Assembly (NCBI GenBank): GCA_003586115.2
Contig: QVOM02000115.1
Coordinates: forward strand, 7,732,799 to 7,796,798
From: Salvator merianae
Lineage: Eukaryota > Chordata > Lepidosauria > Squamata > Teiidae
Direction of reading: 5' to 3'
Length of the DNA stretch: 64,000 bases
Part shown: positions 1-12,289 of the stretch, in pieces
Numbering within the stretch: the stretch's first letter is position 1
How the letters are laid out: every line of letters starts with the position of its first letter
Position numbers and translations under genes: made by a program
Notes under the pieces: model-generated
What the model was told of the DNA's origin: nothing
What the model saw: the letters and a program-made list of their open reading frames with translations, nothing else
Database searches by the model: none

Positions 1-1093
1 GCACTTTTAACTAAATTTAAAGAATCTTTAGAGGTCAAGTCTCTATCAAATAACGGGTCAGTTTCTAAAATGTTGGGTATTTAACTTGCAAACCACCTGA
101 AAGACAGACCACCTGAAAAGGCAGGGGTGTCAATAGGGCCTTTAAAAAAAAAATCACCTGCATTAGCAAGTGCTAATGACAAGACTCTCAAAGTGAGGAA
201 TATCTCAATTAGCACCTCAGTACAACTAAACCTTAAAGTAAAAACTCTCGCTGTATTGTTGGAATGGCTACCAGTGGAACTATCCTACCATTAAAAAATT
301 TGGGGAAGGAATACAAGAAGAGATTAGGCAAACTCTCCTAGAGCCACTAAATTTTGTCCCAGAACCTTATCTATTTTGACATGTATACCCATCCTAACAG
401 TGATAGCAAGCATAAACTATTTCCTACTTGTTGCACCTGAACTATCTATTGTAAAAAATTGGAAAGAGACAACATCTCTCTCAAAGACTTAGTGATACAC
501 ATTATCTCTGAAGGATTGCAACTGCAGGAAAAAAAACATTTCAACTTAAATTGCAGAGAGGAGATTCAGAAGAAAATAACATCATATAGAATAAGGACTC
601 TGTAACTAAAGTTGCTATGGGGCAGGAATTAGTATATTTTCCACTAGAAATATGGGTAGAAATTAGTATATTTTCCAGTGAACTCATTGACTTATTGAAG
701 GTATAATGACTGTGTAAATACCTGCTTCTTCCATCCTCTGTAGTAAACTTATGCCTTATATTTGTAGAATACCTGTTTTATGTGTGAAAAGAACTCACTC
801 AGTTACTTAATTTTGCTGTTCTATGTATGGTATGTGCCAGAACTAAGGAACCTGTGATTTTGTGATTTTTGTTTTTTGTCAGTGTTATCTTTTTAAAACG
901 TTTTTGTTGATCCAACATAAAATATTAAATATATTAAAGAGCATATTTGTACCCGTAAATTTTCTAACTCATAAACCATACAAAAGAACAACAACACAGG
1001 GAATAACATACAAAAAGTTGCAGACTAAACTAGATTCTTTTAATCCTCAGTATTTAGGCTGACATTATTACAAGATGAACATGCTAAGTACTG
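1..1093. other. AT-rich intronic or intergenic sequence
   Basis: No exon-like segment, RNA gene or clear repeat was seen. There is a short internal duplication, 'aattagtatattttcca', near 628 and 661. Confidence 0.5.
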
Positions 1094-1584
1094 CAAGCAT
1101 CACTCTCTTTTTTTGTTTTTTTTATTATATTTATTCACATATTAAATAGTCTTGTACGTTCCCTTTGCCTTACAGCATTTTAACACTTAAGAGGTTACAT
1201 TGAATTATTGTTTCTTCTGAATAGTTGCTCTCTACACAATTAACTTATAGTACTTGACCTGTCCCAATAACGCTTATTATTGATGAAAATTCCATTTTGA
1301 TTTTCCCTATCGATTTTATCAGTGGATCCCATAATTGTTTGAATTTATCTTCCCTTATGCTGCTAATCATTCTGCCTTTTTTATGTACTACAAACTCATC
1401 AGTTATGATTTCTGACTTTTTTTTATACCAATCATTTTCCGTTAAATTATTTGCATGCATCCAAATTTGTGCCATCACTATTTGTGTTGAATGATGTATG
1501 AATGTGATTATCATTGTATTTTTGATTCTTTGATTTCCCCTCACAAATACTCCCATCAGGCATAGCTCCAAGCATCACTCTCTT
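1094..1584 (-). mobile_element. L1 LINE 3' end with target-site duplication
   Basis: A 16-bp direct repeat CAAGCATCACTCTCTT flanks the element at 1094-1109 and 1569-1584. A T-rich stretch follows the left copy, which is the poly(A) end of a minus-strand insertion. The minus strand carries an open frame of about 100 codons with NDWYKKKSEIITDEFVVHKK and EDKFKQLWDPLIKSI, typical of the C-terminal end of L1 ORF2. It is 5'-truncated. The open frame and exact duplication suggest a fairly recent insertion. Confidence 0.75.
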
Positions 1585-1981
1585 AACTAAATGCATATGC
1601 CCAGCCAATTTCCAAGGCCCTGAGAATAGAAGAGCCATCCTCCACCAAAACAGTAAGTGATTCTTGAGAGCAGCACAATACAGTCTCAAGCATGACTTCC
1701 ACTGGCATGCTTGTGATCAAAATCCCACCTGCACCTCTTAACCCACCAGTCTACTTGAGATGAGCAGGTGCAGCTAAACAGCACCTCATGCAGAGAACCA
1801 GGTTGAGAAGTGAGATGTGACTGAGAAAGCTGCTGCTCCAAGCAGCAACCATATGAAGAAGTGCTGCAGATAAAACCCCTGTTTGTTTTTCCAATAGCTG
1901 TCTCAGCCTTCTGCCTACAGTGCTTGTCAAGCACTGCTACCTGCCTCCTCTCAAGGAGACAGGTAAGTTAAAGATACAATT

Positions 1982-2175
1982 GTTGTCGTTCTCTGGTACC
2001 ACCAAGTTGTGGCTGACTCCTGGTTGACTATCTTGGTGCCTCTACAGACACCTCTATGCAACTTTCTTGGCAGAGGTGCAAAAATGGTTTGCCATTGCCT
2101 ACTTCTGGGGAGGGACTGGGGATCGAACCAACAACCTTCTGTAAGAGACTAGCAATGAGTTGAGCCACCCTGTGA
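1982..2175 (-). mobile_element. tRNA-derived SINE (Sauria/squamate type)
   Basis: On the minus strand a box A-like GGTGGCTCAACTCATTGCTA and box B GGTTCGATCCCC lead into the SINE body (ggcaatggcaaaccatttttgc on that strand). It ends with a Bov-B-like GAGTC tail and a CAA-rich terminus. Related copies lie at 10306-10490 and 45411-45606. Confidence 0.7.
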
Positions 2176-2863
2176 AATGGCAAAGGACTACATCTGGGGA
2201 ATCTGTTTTCTTGTGGTTCTTTTTCTCTGTCTTTAATTCCTGTGCACAAACTGGAAAACTTCAGAAGCCCAGTGAGCCATAACAGTTTCAGGATTAATTA
2301 ACTTTGCAAATAGCCACCAACTATAAAAAGTTGCAAATCTTTCACAGGGACTTGAATTCCCCAGGCCAGCTCAATTTTAAAATCCCTTTGTCTGAGCCAC
2401 CTTGTGGCAGGCATTTCAATACTTCACCTGCTGAGACATTTTGCAAGTGAAATATTTTCCTCTGCATCGAGGCAAACTGACTTCCACAAGCTGGCAAGTT
2501 TCACCCTTTCAGCTCTAAGGAGAACAAGATGCCATAGATACTTTGGGAAATACAAAGCAGCGAAGTGGATTAATCTTTCGTGTTCTGCAGGCACAGTTGT
2601 CAAGAGCTTGTCTACTGCAGAGTGCTTCATGCTGTGTCCCCAAAAAAGGGGTTAAAGCACCAGGAATTGATGTGTTAACATGTTGGCCTTAAGTGCATTT
2701 CTTTGAAGCAAACAGAAATTGTACCAGCAGAATTTTCACTCCTATAACATGTTACCAGCGTATAATGTGCACTGTGATAATGTACTTAGAAAAAAAACAG
2801 GCAAGTGGCAAGGGCTACAGGGAGTAAAGCCTGCAACAGCTAAAACGATGAATTTGAATCTTG

Positions 2864-3304
2864 AGGGTCTGTTCACACTTTGGCAGTGGAGTGATCCAAG
2901 CAGCTTCCTGGATCACTCTGTCTGCACCAGGAAGCCATGGCAACTCACCCAAACTTGCTGCAGGCTCCCCCAAAGCCATCCAGCAGTGGACTGCTTTTTA
3001 GCAGTCCATACGCTTACCAGACGTATCTGGATCGCTCCGGGACACCAGCATCCACACCCTCTTCCAGTTGTGCACCGTGTCCAAATCACCATGCCAACAG
3101 CCAGATTCTCACTGGATGCCAGGGTGGCCGTTGCCTCGGCAATCTTAGCAGCCCCAGCCTGGCCATTCACGCTTCAAGCACTGCTGGCCAAGTAGAGGGC
3201 TAGTTTATCACTTTAAGCGTGAATGGCCACCACCACACTTGATCTTCACTGGCCTGGTGTGGTATTATTATACCATAAGAGGCCAGCATGTGCAAACAGG
3301 CCCT
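2864..3304. mobile_element. MITE, AGGGYCTGTTCACAC family, copy 1
   Basis: The left end AGGGTCTGTTCACACTT and the inverted right end AGGGCCTGTTTGCACA bound a 441-bp element rich in short palindromes. The same ends recur at 10855-11295, 36248 and 40278-40742. No transposase is present. Flanking bases are TGA and TAA, so a clean duplication is not seen. Confidence 0.6.
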
Positions 3305-4669
3305 AAATGTGAATCACTTCATGGACAGTAGCTGATCACTTCTTTTTTCAAAGTAGCAATTATGGAATGCAGCTCTATAGCAACTGCCTTCCTTCTGCAT
3401 TTAAGCCTTTCAGTTACATCAACGCTTTGTCAGTGAACAAAAAACTATCATAAGACATTGTCCTAACACAAACACAACTGAAATATGGTAAAATCAGTAG
3501 CAGTCAGATGAGGTGATCCAGGAAACAGTAGCAATCTTTCTTCCCTTTAGCTGCCTGGATGTTTTCCCACCTGCATCTGCTGTAATGCAAGCACAATCGT
3601 TTAGGATGGGTTTTTGGATTGCAGCGTTAATCCTGCCATTAATCCCTAAACAAAACAGAGGATTTTATACCAAGCACTCAGTGCCATCACCGCTGAACAA
3701 GACTGAAGGAAGATATTGTTTATACAGAGCTCCAATTTGTGGATTTCCCCATCCCTCTTAAGCTTTTGTCATGTTCTCATGAAAAAAATATTGGTTAAGA
3801 GATGGAAAACAGTAATACCTTTAATCTAGAAAAGCACACATAATATAGTAAATGTTAGGGATAAAACTTCCCTGAACCACATATTCAAAAGCAACGATGC
3901 GGTGTGCCTGCACACCTCTATGGTGTCACATATGTTTTACAACATCTTCACAAGTACCATTTCCACTTCTTTATTCTGTCCTAGGTAGGCAGAGATAGGT
4001 CTACTACCCTTGATTATTGTTGAATCAGTGAAAACAATCAAAACGTGATCATAAATTAAAACTAAAATCCAAACACGCTTACTGTAAAGTAAATCCCACT
4101 AAGCACATTGAAAACTGACTTCTCTGAATATATAGCTGAAGCTGCAGCTACTTAGTGGCAACAGGCACATTAAACAAGCAATTACCAAGGTCATTTCCTG
4201 GTTCAGCACAAAGAAGAATGTTTACTTGCCTCCATCATTTAACAGTTTAAAGTCTGTTTCTAAAGAACATACACCAAGATAATCAAGAAACACCAGTGTG
4301 GAATAAAGGGGGGGCAGGAAGCATATCTGCATAGCCATAGGGTTTTTTCATATCCTTAAACCACCTAAAATTACTGTTAGCCGATTTAACCAGCAGCTGA
4401 CCTCTAGTAAAAAGACTTGGGAATTGATACAGATTACCTAGAATCGGAACAATATGTATCTCAGTATCTTCAAAGAGCAGATTGTCACATATAATATACT
4501 AAGTTCACTGGCCTGGTTTGCATATCTCACTGCACCATGGCTTGCCATGATATGCATGAGACAGATCAAAGCTTAAGGCCCATACCCAAAGAAGCATAGG
4601 TTTTTACTTCCTTTCTTCTCCTTTCAAATTTTCTCGAACTTTATCTTGCCAAGGATCTTGGCTTGTAAT

Positions 4670-4800
4670 AAATTGCTGTTGTTCAGTTGTTAAGTCCTGT
4701 TTGACCCTTTGTGACCCCACGGACCACAGCAGGCCAAGTCCTTCTGTCCTATACTGTCTCCCAGAGTTTGCCGAAGCTCATGTTCATTGCTTCTAGATAT
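4670..4800 (-). mobile_element. Bov-B LINE / SINE 3' tail
   Basis: The plus strand reads gttgttcagttgttaagtcc then tgaccctttgtgaccccacg and agagtttgccgaagctcatg. This is the inverse of the Bov-B 3' region, which carries GGGGTC...GAGTC...GACTGAGC-AACTGAAC. Bov-B (RTE clade) is abundant in squamates and known for horizontal spread. Confidence 0.7.
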
Positions 4801-4995
4801 GTGGGTGGAGGAAAGAGAGGAGTATTCAAAACCAAGGGACATTTAGGCTTGTTCCACTTTGCATGTCTTAAACACAGTTTAGCATGTGGTGCAAACATAA
4901 CCAATAGATTTTTGTTGCATTTTTACTGCAAGCAAACCTTAATATGAGGTACAGTATTCCACAATATACAAACATGCGTGTAACCTGACATGCTA

Positions 4996-5052
4996 TTGTC
5001 CATGAGGTCAAGAAGAGTCAGACATGAATAAACAACTGAACAACAACAACTG
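4996..5052 (+). mobile_element. Bov-B LINE / SINE 3' tail, opposite orientation
   Basis: The sequence gaggtcaagaagagtcagac followed by aacaactgaacaacaacaac is the forward Bov-B tail with its CAA repeats. It forms an inverted pair with 4670-4800 and ends about 60 bases beyond the donor of the exon at 5115. Confidence 0.65.
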
Positions 5053-5068
5053 CTTCTTAAATAATTCA

Positions 5069-5254
<186 letters not shown>

Positions 5255-5299
5255 TTAAAGTCTCCATTTTCATACACATTCTTGCTTTTCTTATACTTG

Positions 5300-6780
5300 G
5301 TTCAATTCAGTTTTCTGTACAGTGTCATCTTCATATAATGCTATCATTTGATCGTCACAAAATACCATGAAGGGAAAACCAGTGTTATGAAAGAAATCAC
5401 TCCCTATAGAAAACTGAAGGTAAGGGAAACCATGAGGGGAACCATGGAGGCCCAAGCCCAGCAGCATCAGTCAACACTACCATGGTGGGGAGACCCAGTC
5501 TAATGATAAGTAACTTCTGCTGTGAAGAAGGGTTTCAGTCTACTAGCATACGTCAACAGTCTCAGAGGCTAAAATGTATCTTCGCAAGTTTCTGGATAGT
5601 ATTGAATTTGAGAAGTCACATTTTATAACTGTGTAAGAACTACAAAATATAACACATTTTGTCAACTGGGCAAGGACATAATCATGTTACATAAAACCAC
5701 TATACATAAGGCAACTGCATTTTTTTTAAAAAAATTAAAAATTATAGTATAGTTTCTAGGCACACACTGAAAACATCCCCAGTTAGTGACCTTGGAGGGC
5801 AGGAACTTCCATTCCTGGCCTCCAAAACTGGGCCAGGGCAATGTGGACAGACCATGGTGCACATGCAGGTTGCTAGTGTGGATCAAGCCCAGCCTGACAA
5901 CACACAATAACACATGTCATTCAGTTCCCGTAAAGCACAGGTGGCTAAACTATTTTAAACTAGAACTCTTAGCATACCAAAACATGGGCTGTGCTGCATG
6001 GGGCAGAAGAGAGTCAAAAATCCAATAACATCTGGAGGTTTATGATATGGATTCCTCATCCCTGATACAAATAGTTGAGCACACAGTTCTCAGACATAAG
6101 GGGACTGGTAAATTCTGTCAACTGTATCAGAATGAGTAGGAAACTCTGTTTCCAAAACCATACTTCCTATCCCTTTTCTCAAACAGTTTGAAATGTTCTG
6201 TTCTCCAGACACTAATTTCTACAAATCTTGCAATGCAAATTTCAAGAAAAGGTTTATAGAACCCAACAGACTGAAGAATATGTTTCATGCATCTTTTATA
6301 TCCATATAATATTTTCCCTAAGCGTTATATAAGCAAGTATATCCAATACAGGAGCTTAAAATAAAATGAACAGGCAGTTGACTCATTTTCACAGTAGACC
6401 GGAATCTTTCACGAGGCTGTTATGCTGTTTCCAAAAACACTTCAAGGCCACTGCAGCTGACAAAATCAGCTCATTCACCTTTATGGCATTGAATAATCTC
6501 CAAAATACATCCAAGGAATAAAATGCTTTCCAGAAAACTGGAAGTTTCCATGCGGGACACTGGGTCTAGCTCAAATATGGGCTAACATTGCTCTTCATAC
6601 AAGTGGTTAGACCTGGTAGCTGTTTGTGCATATGATGTTACAAAGTACCAACTCATCCCAAATGGTCCTTCTCCTACACTTATCCCTTTTGTATCAGCTA
6701 AGCAAAAGATATGTCTCTACTATCAGTTCACAACTAAAGCAAGAAGAAGCTTCAATACTCACAAATTTTGATGAGACTGG
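5300..6780. other. Intronic sequence with a degenerate minisatellite-like patch
   Basis: No coding segment was seen. Between about 5450 and 5560 are degenerate 'catcagtcaacactaccatggtggggagacccagtctaa'-type units (about 40 bp), related to the repeat at 58620-58800. Confidence 0.4.
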
Positions 6781-6790
6781 GATCTTAGAG

Positions 6791-6987
6791 CAGTGGTCCC
6801 CAACCTTTTTTGCACCAGGGACCGCCTTCAAGCAAGACCATTTTTTCATGGCCCGGCAGGGCGGGATGGGGGTGGGGCAGGGGTGAGGCTTTCGTTGCTT
6901 AGTGCTGGTATGCAGCGGTGCCACAGACCGGCAAAAAAACCCCAACGGCCCGGTCCTGGTCCGCGGACCGGTGGTTGAGGACCCCTG
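6791..6987. mobile_element. hAT-type MITE with 8-bp duplication
   Basis: The element begins CAGTGGTCCCCAACC and ends in its imperfect inverse (CAGGGGTCCTCAACC read from the other side). Flanks are tcttagag (6783-6790) and ccttagag (6988-6995), a 7/8-matching 8-bp duplication, the hAT hallmark. The 197-bp body has no coding capacity and is CpG-rich for its setting. Confidence 0.75.
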
Positions 6988-7928
6988 CCTTAGAGGACTA
7001 GTTTCCATTTGGAAGATGGCACTATGTTGGTAATCAGCCATTTACTACCAAATGTAAACTAGAAATGCAGACTGGTACTGATACTATACACAATTTCATA
7101 CTCAATTTCATATCAGCTAAACCAATACTAAACTACATGTCACTTAACATCCTTTTGCCATCATTTCCTGGTAACGCTGTTTTGTGAACAAATATCTTGA
7201 ACTGTAAAAATATCATACCGTAAAAAACTTAGGTTGTTCTTTTCTAAAAAGTGATAACTAAATCCTGTTAATTATAATCATGATTATGTTGCTAACTTGG
7301 CAGAGTACCATCGCTGCATCCTGTACTTTGCGAGTAGCACCTCCACTCTTATGAATAATGAACTGAATCCTGCAATTCCACGATCTTCTCTCTGCACTCC
7401 TGTTGTGCAGCACACAGAATGGCAAGAAGATGCAACTACTGTGTGTGGAAGCCATGGTCTCAAGCCACTTGATTTGCTCTGCACTTTGAGTTGGGCTGGC
7501 AGATGGGAGTTCTCTTGGGTGTTACCGGTGCGGCATTGCCACGTCACTTAGCTGGAACTCAAACAGCTCATGAATCTTCCAAATGCTTGTGCCACTCCAT
7601 CAAGCAGCCCAACCAACACCTTAAATTGTCCCAGCAGCCACTGTTGCTCACAATGAACTTAGTAAATAAGTCAGGCTCATGGCTGTCACGGTTAAACCAC
7701 AGCCAGTGATGAGACCCATCCAATTTGGGACAGCAGCAGTTCTGACAAATTGGCACAAACAAAATATGTGTTGCAGATAAATAATTCCCACTGTAGGCAA
7801 CAGAGCTGCAGTGTTGCCCTCCCTCAAACATGAATTCTGAATAACAAGGCAGCACTTCAAAGCAGTAAAATGACAATGATACAACAGCATTATACACTTA
7901 GAGATTAAATAACATTGTGGCACCTTAC

Positions 7929-8019
7929 CTAACTTTGCAAGGTGAACCAGTTCCACAGATCCAGATTCCCTAACCAACTTGCTGTCTTTAACATACCCCA
8001 AGAATCTTGCTCTTTCCAA
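7929..8019 (-). CDS. Weak candidate exon, unidentified
   Basis: The 91-bp segment ends at a strong TTAG/GTAAGG donor and begins after CTCCTAG. One frame reads LERARFLGYVKDSKLVRESG and SVELVHLAKL, leaving one base. The pyrimidine tract before the acceptor is poor. A second frame is also open until TAG at the donor, so coding status is unsure. Its exit phase does not fit the exon at 5206 directly, so another exon would be needed between them. Confidence 0.22.
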
Positions 8020-8029
8020 CTAGGAGTTG

Positions 8030-10300
8030 TGCTACATAATTTAACAAATTTGTTTTGAGAATTTAGAACAAGTCATTTTTAAAAAAAAAAAATCATTTAT
8101 TTAGATATAACGCATAAGACAAGAGGAATGCCAAAATGGATACACAGAGTCCATTGTTTATATTAACACTAATGTTTCTGCTGACCTTATGTATTCAGAA
8201 AAGCAAAAATATTTTGGATTCCTTCCAGACAGGTGTAGTGACACAGTCCCAGGACTGCATTAAGGTACAACCTTTTCTTCATTGCTTACTTGATGAGTAC
8301 TCAATATATGGCTCACACTCAAGTTCCATTAAATTATTTAAACGATGGTTTGAAGCTCGGCAGTGGCAAAGTTGTTATTGCAATCTATTCATGCATCCTT
8401 TTAGATGAGTATCCCTGGAGAAAAATCAGATGAATCCTTGATTCCAAACGCACCACAAACCCTCTATATAAGATAGATCAAATACTAGGAATCCTTCCCA
8501 AAACTCTTAGAACTTCCTTTTTTCCTTAAGGATATCCCAAAATTTGGACTGAAAAGAGAACAGAAGTAAGCCAAAGCACAGAAAGGCTGGTCAGGGCTGC
8601 AGATTGGCTTGCTAATGCACAGGATTATAAGCAAGAGTTTATAAGGGCAAAGAAAAACAGACGAATAAACATGATATGTTTATTGAGGGGGAAAAAGGAA
8701 CAGGTGCTACAATGAACACTGCACAACCAGGACAATATTTTCTTAGGGTGACCTATGAGGAAGTAAACTGGTTATTCATATAAGCCAAGAATAAACTGAT
8801 TAGTTTTGCCTACCTTTTTTTTTTTTTTTTTTGCAGGAAGGACAAATCAGCAATAAACTGAGAAAAGGCTTGGATTATGAGTATGGCTATTTCAAAACAT
8901 TTGAAATAACTTCCCATGCTAAAACAAAGGTTGGTATTAGGCATACCGATGCACCTTTACTGAGCTCCTAGGATGGGGAAGGAGCCCTTACCTGTGGTTG
9001 TCGACCTCTACCCTGATACCTCTGGAGCAGACGCTATCTCTGTGGTGTCTCATTGCGCTATGACATCACCAAAGCCCAGGGGCTCATTTTCAGGCACCTC
9101 AGAGCTTCTCCATGCCTGCATCAGCTCCAGAAAGTGCAAGTTATGCTTCACTTTTGTATAAAAAATGTGGCCTGGCAATTTGATGAAATTTTGCACAATT
9201 AGGCAGCAGTTAAAAGTAACAATCTCAAGTCTAGAAAGAGATTGAGACTATCAAGATATCCTCAGCATTTTTATGCATCAGAGATGGAGGAGCCAGCAGA
9301 CTTTGAGATGCTATTGGACTTTAGCTCCCATTGGACCCAACCAGCATGACTAACTGTCAAAGATGACAGGGACAGTACTGCAGGCTGATCACATAATTAG
9401 ATGTTATTAATTACTTGCTCTGTATTGTGCAAAGAGAGCTGGATACATTTAGGGGTTCCCTATAAGCATCTAAGCAACCAGTGTGGAGATACAGGATGCT
9501 GAAGAAGACTGCTCTTTAATCTTATTCAGTAGGACATGCTTTAATTGTTGTTCTATACTTTAAAAAAAAAAAATTAAGCTCTGCAACCCCATAGTTTTTC
9601 CCATTAGAAATATTAACAGAAGATGCTCTTGCTGGCCACGGAGCAGGATTACAATCTGCGTACAGCGTGGACTACCAAATGTTGTTGAGGAAGGCATGGG
9701 GGCGCAGGGGGCTTCCCCTGGAGGCTACAAAGCTCCTGAGTCTCCCACTCTATGTCTTGGGGAAGAACTAGAGGAGTGGTGCCCACAACAAGCCCTTACA
9801 ATCCCAGATGTGCCCAAGGGTCCAAAAATATTGGTGAGCACCAGTGTAAGATGCTGTACATTCTGCTATCCACCACAGTTATAAATCTTAATTAAGGAAA
9901 TATATTTTATCCCAGCTCATTTACTGGGCTTTGGCACCGAATTCTCCTGGCTTTGTAAGGATGCACTGAAGTCTTCCACACTGGTCAACTCAACCCCTGA
10001 GGTGGAGAAGTGGAGGCTACTCAACAAAAGTAATGACAAATGACAAACTCTGAGTTTGTTATCAGTTTATTCAAAAGTTGTAAGGTAACTGGCAGATGTG
10101 CCACCTGTTTCTCTTTCATAGATACACACACCCCTCCAAATTTGGGTACTTGCTACATGCCTATAAGACAAGCCCTCTGTATTTGTTTAGCTATAAGACT
10201 CAGCAAAACAAACACAAAAATATCATTCAAAGATATAGTGCTAGTGAAGAAGTCATAGCTGGTAAGAAAAGCCATGGCCAGATACTATTTTAAGAAAAAA
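8030..10300. other. Intronic sequence with a small repeat fragment
   Basis: No exon was found. At about 9295-9360 the minus strand carries a 'CATGCTGGTTGGGTCCAATGG-GAGCTAAAGTCC' fragment of an interspersed repeat also seen at 10735-10835, 13803-13850 and 53815-53880. A poly(T) tract lies at 8816-8834. Confidence 0.45.
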
Positions 10301-10305
10301 AAAAG

Positions 10306-10490
10306 TTCCGTTGTTGTTGTTGTGGGGTACCATTAAGTCGAGTCCAATTCCTGAATGACTACATGGGCACTTCTGTGCAGTTTTCTTGGGAGAGGTACAT
10401 AAATGGTTTGCCATTACCTGCTTCTGCAAATCAAACCTGTGACCCACTGCTTTCCAGGCAGTTGTTCTGCCACTGAGCTACAGTCATTTG
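10306..10490 (-). mobile_element. tRNA-derived SINE (Sauria/squamate type)
   Basis: On the minus strand a box A-like TAGCTCAGTGGCAGAAC and a weak box B GGTTTGATTTGC precede the shared body. It ends in a GAGTC-containing tail and a (CAA)n run, seen on the plus strand as ttgttgttgttg at 10311-10322. Confidence 0.7.
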
Positions 10491-10734
10491 TTCTTCAGAG
10501 AGCTACACTACACAAAAATATATAGGAAGTTAATTTAATAAGAAAAGGGTCTGGAAAAGTTGTAAATTCTCTCCTAAGTGCAAGCGGAGAACAGTTTTTC
10601 AGAATGAGTAATATAGCCAGAAATGTCAATATGCCATAATTTAATTCCAGTATATCCACACAAAATGATAAACTACAGTTTAGCATTCTACAGGCAAGTA
10701 AGTTGGAGTTCGTGTGAGACTTCAGCTAGTATCC

Positions 10735-10835
10735 TCCTAGTTTCCCTCCATCTACATCAGGAGTATGATCCTCCAGATAGTGTATTGAGAATTATAGCTC
10801 CCATATTTCCTTGCTATTGACCAGACTGGCTGGAC
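10735..10835 (-). repeat. Interspersed repeat fragment ('GGGAGYTATARTYC' type)
   Basis: On the minus strand the segment reads CCAGCCAGTCTGG...ATGGGAGCTATAATTCTC...ATCTGGAGGATCATACTCCTGATG, related to the fragments at 9295-9360, 13803-13850 and 53815-53880. Such pieces are common in squamate genomes; I cannot name the family. Confidence 0.5.
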
Positions 10836-10854
10836 CAAAATAAAGGCAATACTC

Positions 10855-11295
10855 GGGGCCTTTTCACACTTACCACTGTAGAACAGGATAATTATCCGAT
10901 TTGACAGTAGTATTGACCACACAGCACAGACACCAACTGCACTGCATGGCTGTAGTGCTTACCAGCAGCAGAAGACAGTCTTTGTGCTCAATCCTTACCA
11001 TGGCAGCAGCTGAAAAGCATCTGGACACTGCCATAGTAACTGGCAGTGCTGAGCAGCACACAGGCGTGATTGTGTGATCGTGCAGGCATTGCACCACGCA
11101 TAGAGCTGCAGGTGCAGCAAGTGGGAATGCACTTGGCCGGAAGCTGACTATCAGCTCCCAGTAAAGCTGTGGAGCACTGATCTGTGTCCCACAGCTAGTC
11201 GCGATCAGAAGCAGCATTATGCTGCTACCAGTTGCAGAAGTGCCGTAATAGCAAGTGTCTCAGATGCTCACTAGTACAAAGTGCAAACAGGCCCT
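10855..11295. mobile_element. MITE, AGGGYCTGTTCACAC family, copy 2
   Basis: The left end GGGGCCTTTTCACACTT and the inverted right end AGGGCCTGTTTGCACTTT bound 441 bp, exactly the same span as copy 1 at 2864-3304. Internal sequence has diverged strongly. No coding capacity. Confidence 0.6.
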
Positions 11296-11480
11296 CTGAC
11301 TACCCCTGCCGTGTTCTATTCATTCAAAAGGACAACTCTGGAAGAGTTAAATTTGATTTTCTATGAAGCCTGCCCTGCTGTTATATACAACCCAGATTAT
11401 GGGTTAAGACCAAGTCAGATTAGACAAGCTAGCAAAGTTCATACCCCCGCTTACAGGCTGAGTTTGTCTTGAAGCCGATT

Positions 11481-11493
11481 TTGTGTGTATGTC

Positions 11494-11525
<32 letters not shown>

Positions 11526-11547
11526 GGAGAGAGGGAGAGAGAGAGAA
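11481..11547. repeat. (TG)n(GA)n compound microsatellite
   Basis: Alternating TG passes into GA/GGA repeats. Confidence 0.85.
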
Positions 11548-12289
11548 CCACATTCTTGTTCATAGGTGGCAACAAGTCAGATTTTGCTTTTAGCATTGAA
11601 CTAAATCCTGAAACTATGTTCTGACAAAATGCCCTTTGACTATAAGGAAGAAAAACAATGGAGAAGGAAGCATTGCTAGACCAAATGCACAGTGCTCCCT
11701 TCTTGTTTGAGTATGCAGCACTAAAGTTCATTCAATGTTACTGCAAATGCAGCAACAGCTCCACTCATATTTTAATACTGAAGACAGACCATGACTGCAT
11801 TCACACACATGAAAAACGTGGCATGAAAGTCATTTAGAGGTGTCAATTTGCAGACACTGGTGTTCCCTTCTCAATCTATAATCCACATTAAAGACCTTTA
11901 AAACTGCATTTTCTGGTTTTTAACGTGGATTAGAAGCACTAGTGTACGGATGCTACCACCTCTAAACCTCTTTTGTTTAGTTGTGCGGAGGCGACCCTTG
12001 TTTTGGTTATATAAACACACTAATTCCTGACTCATACGAATTACTGTTTCCATTACAAACCAGAATTGGATCCACAATTTTAAATGGATTCACTATTCTG
12101 GGTTGGAGACAAGCTAAACTAAGATGGAATTAGAATGTATACAGTGACAAGGGTAAAAGCAATACACATGAATTATGACAGTAGATAAATGATGATTTGA
12201 CTACTATTTGCTAACCAATCCAGTTTCTTCACTTCATCATTTTCAACCAGTGTATTTACAGATCATTGTAATGCCAGGCTTCAGTCACT

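Noticed and set aside
7258..7551. Open frames on both strands suggesting a processed pseudogene
   Set aside because: No frame gives a protein family I can recognise and no poly(A) or duplication is present.
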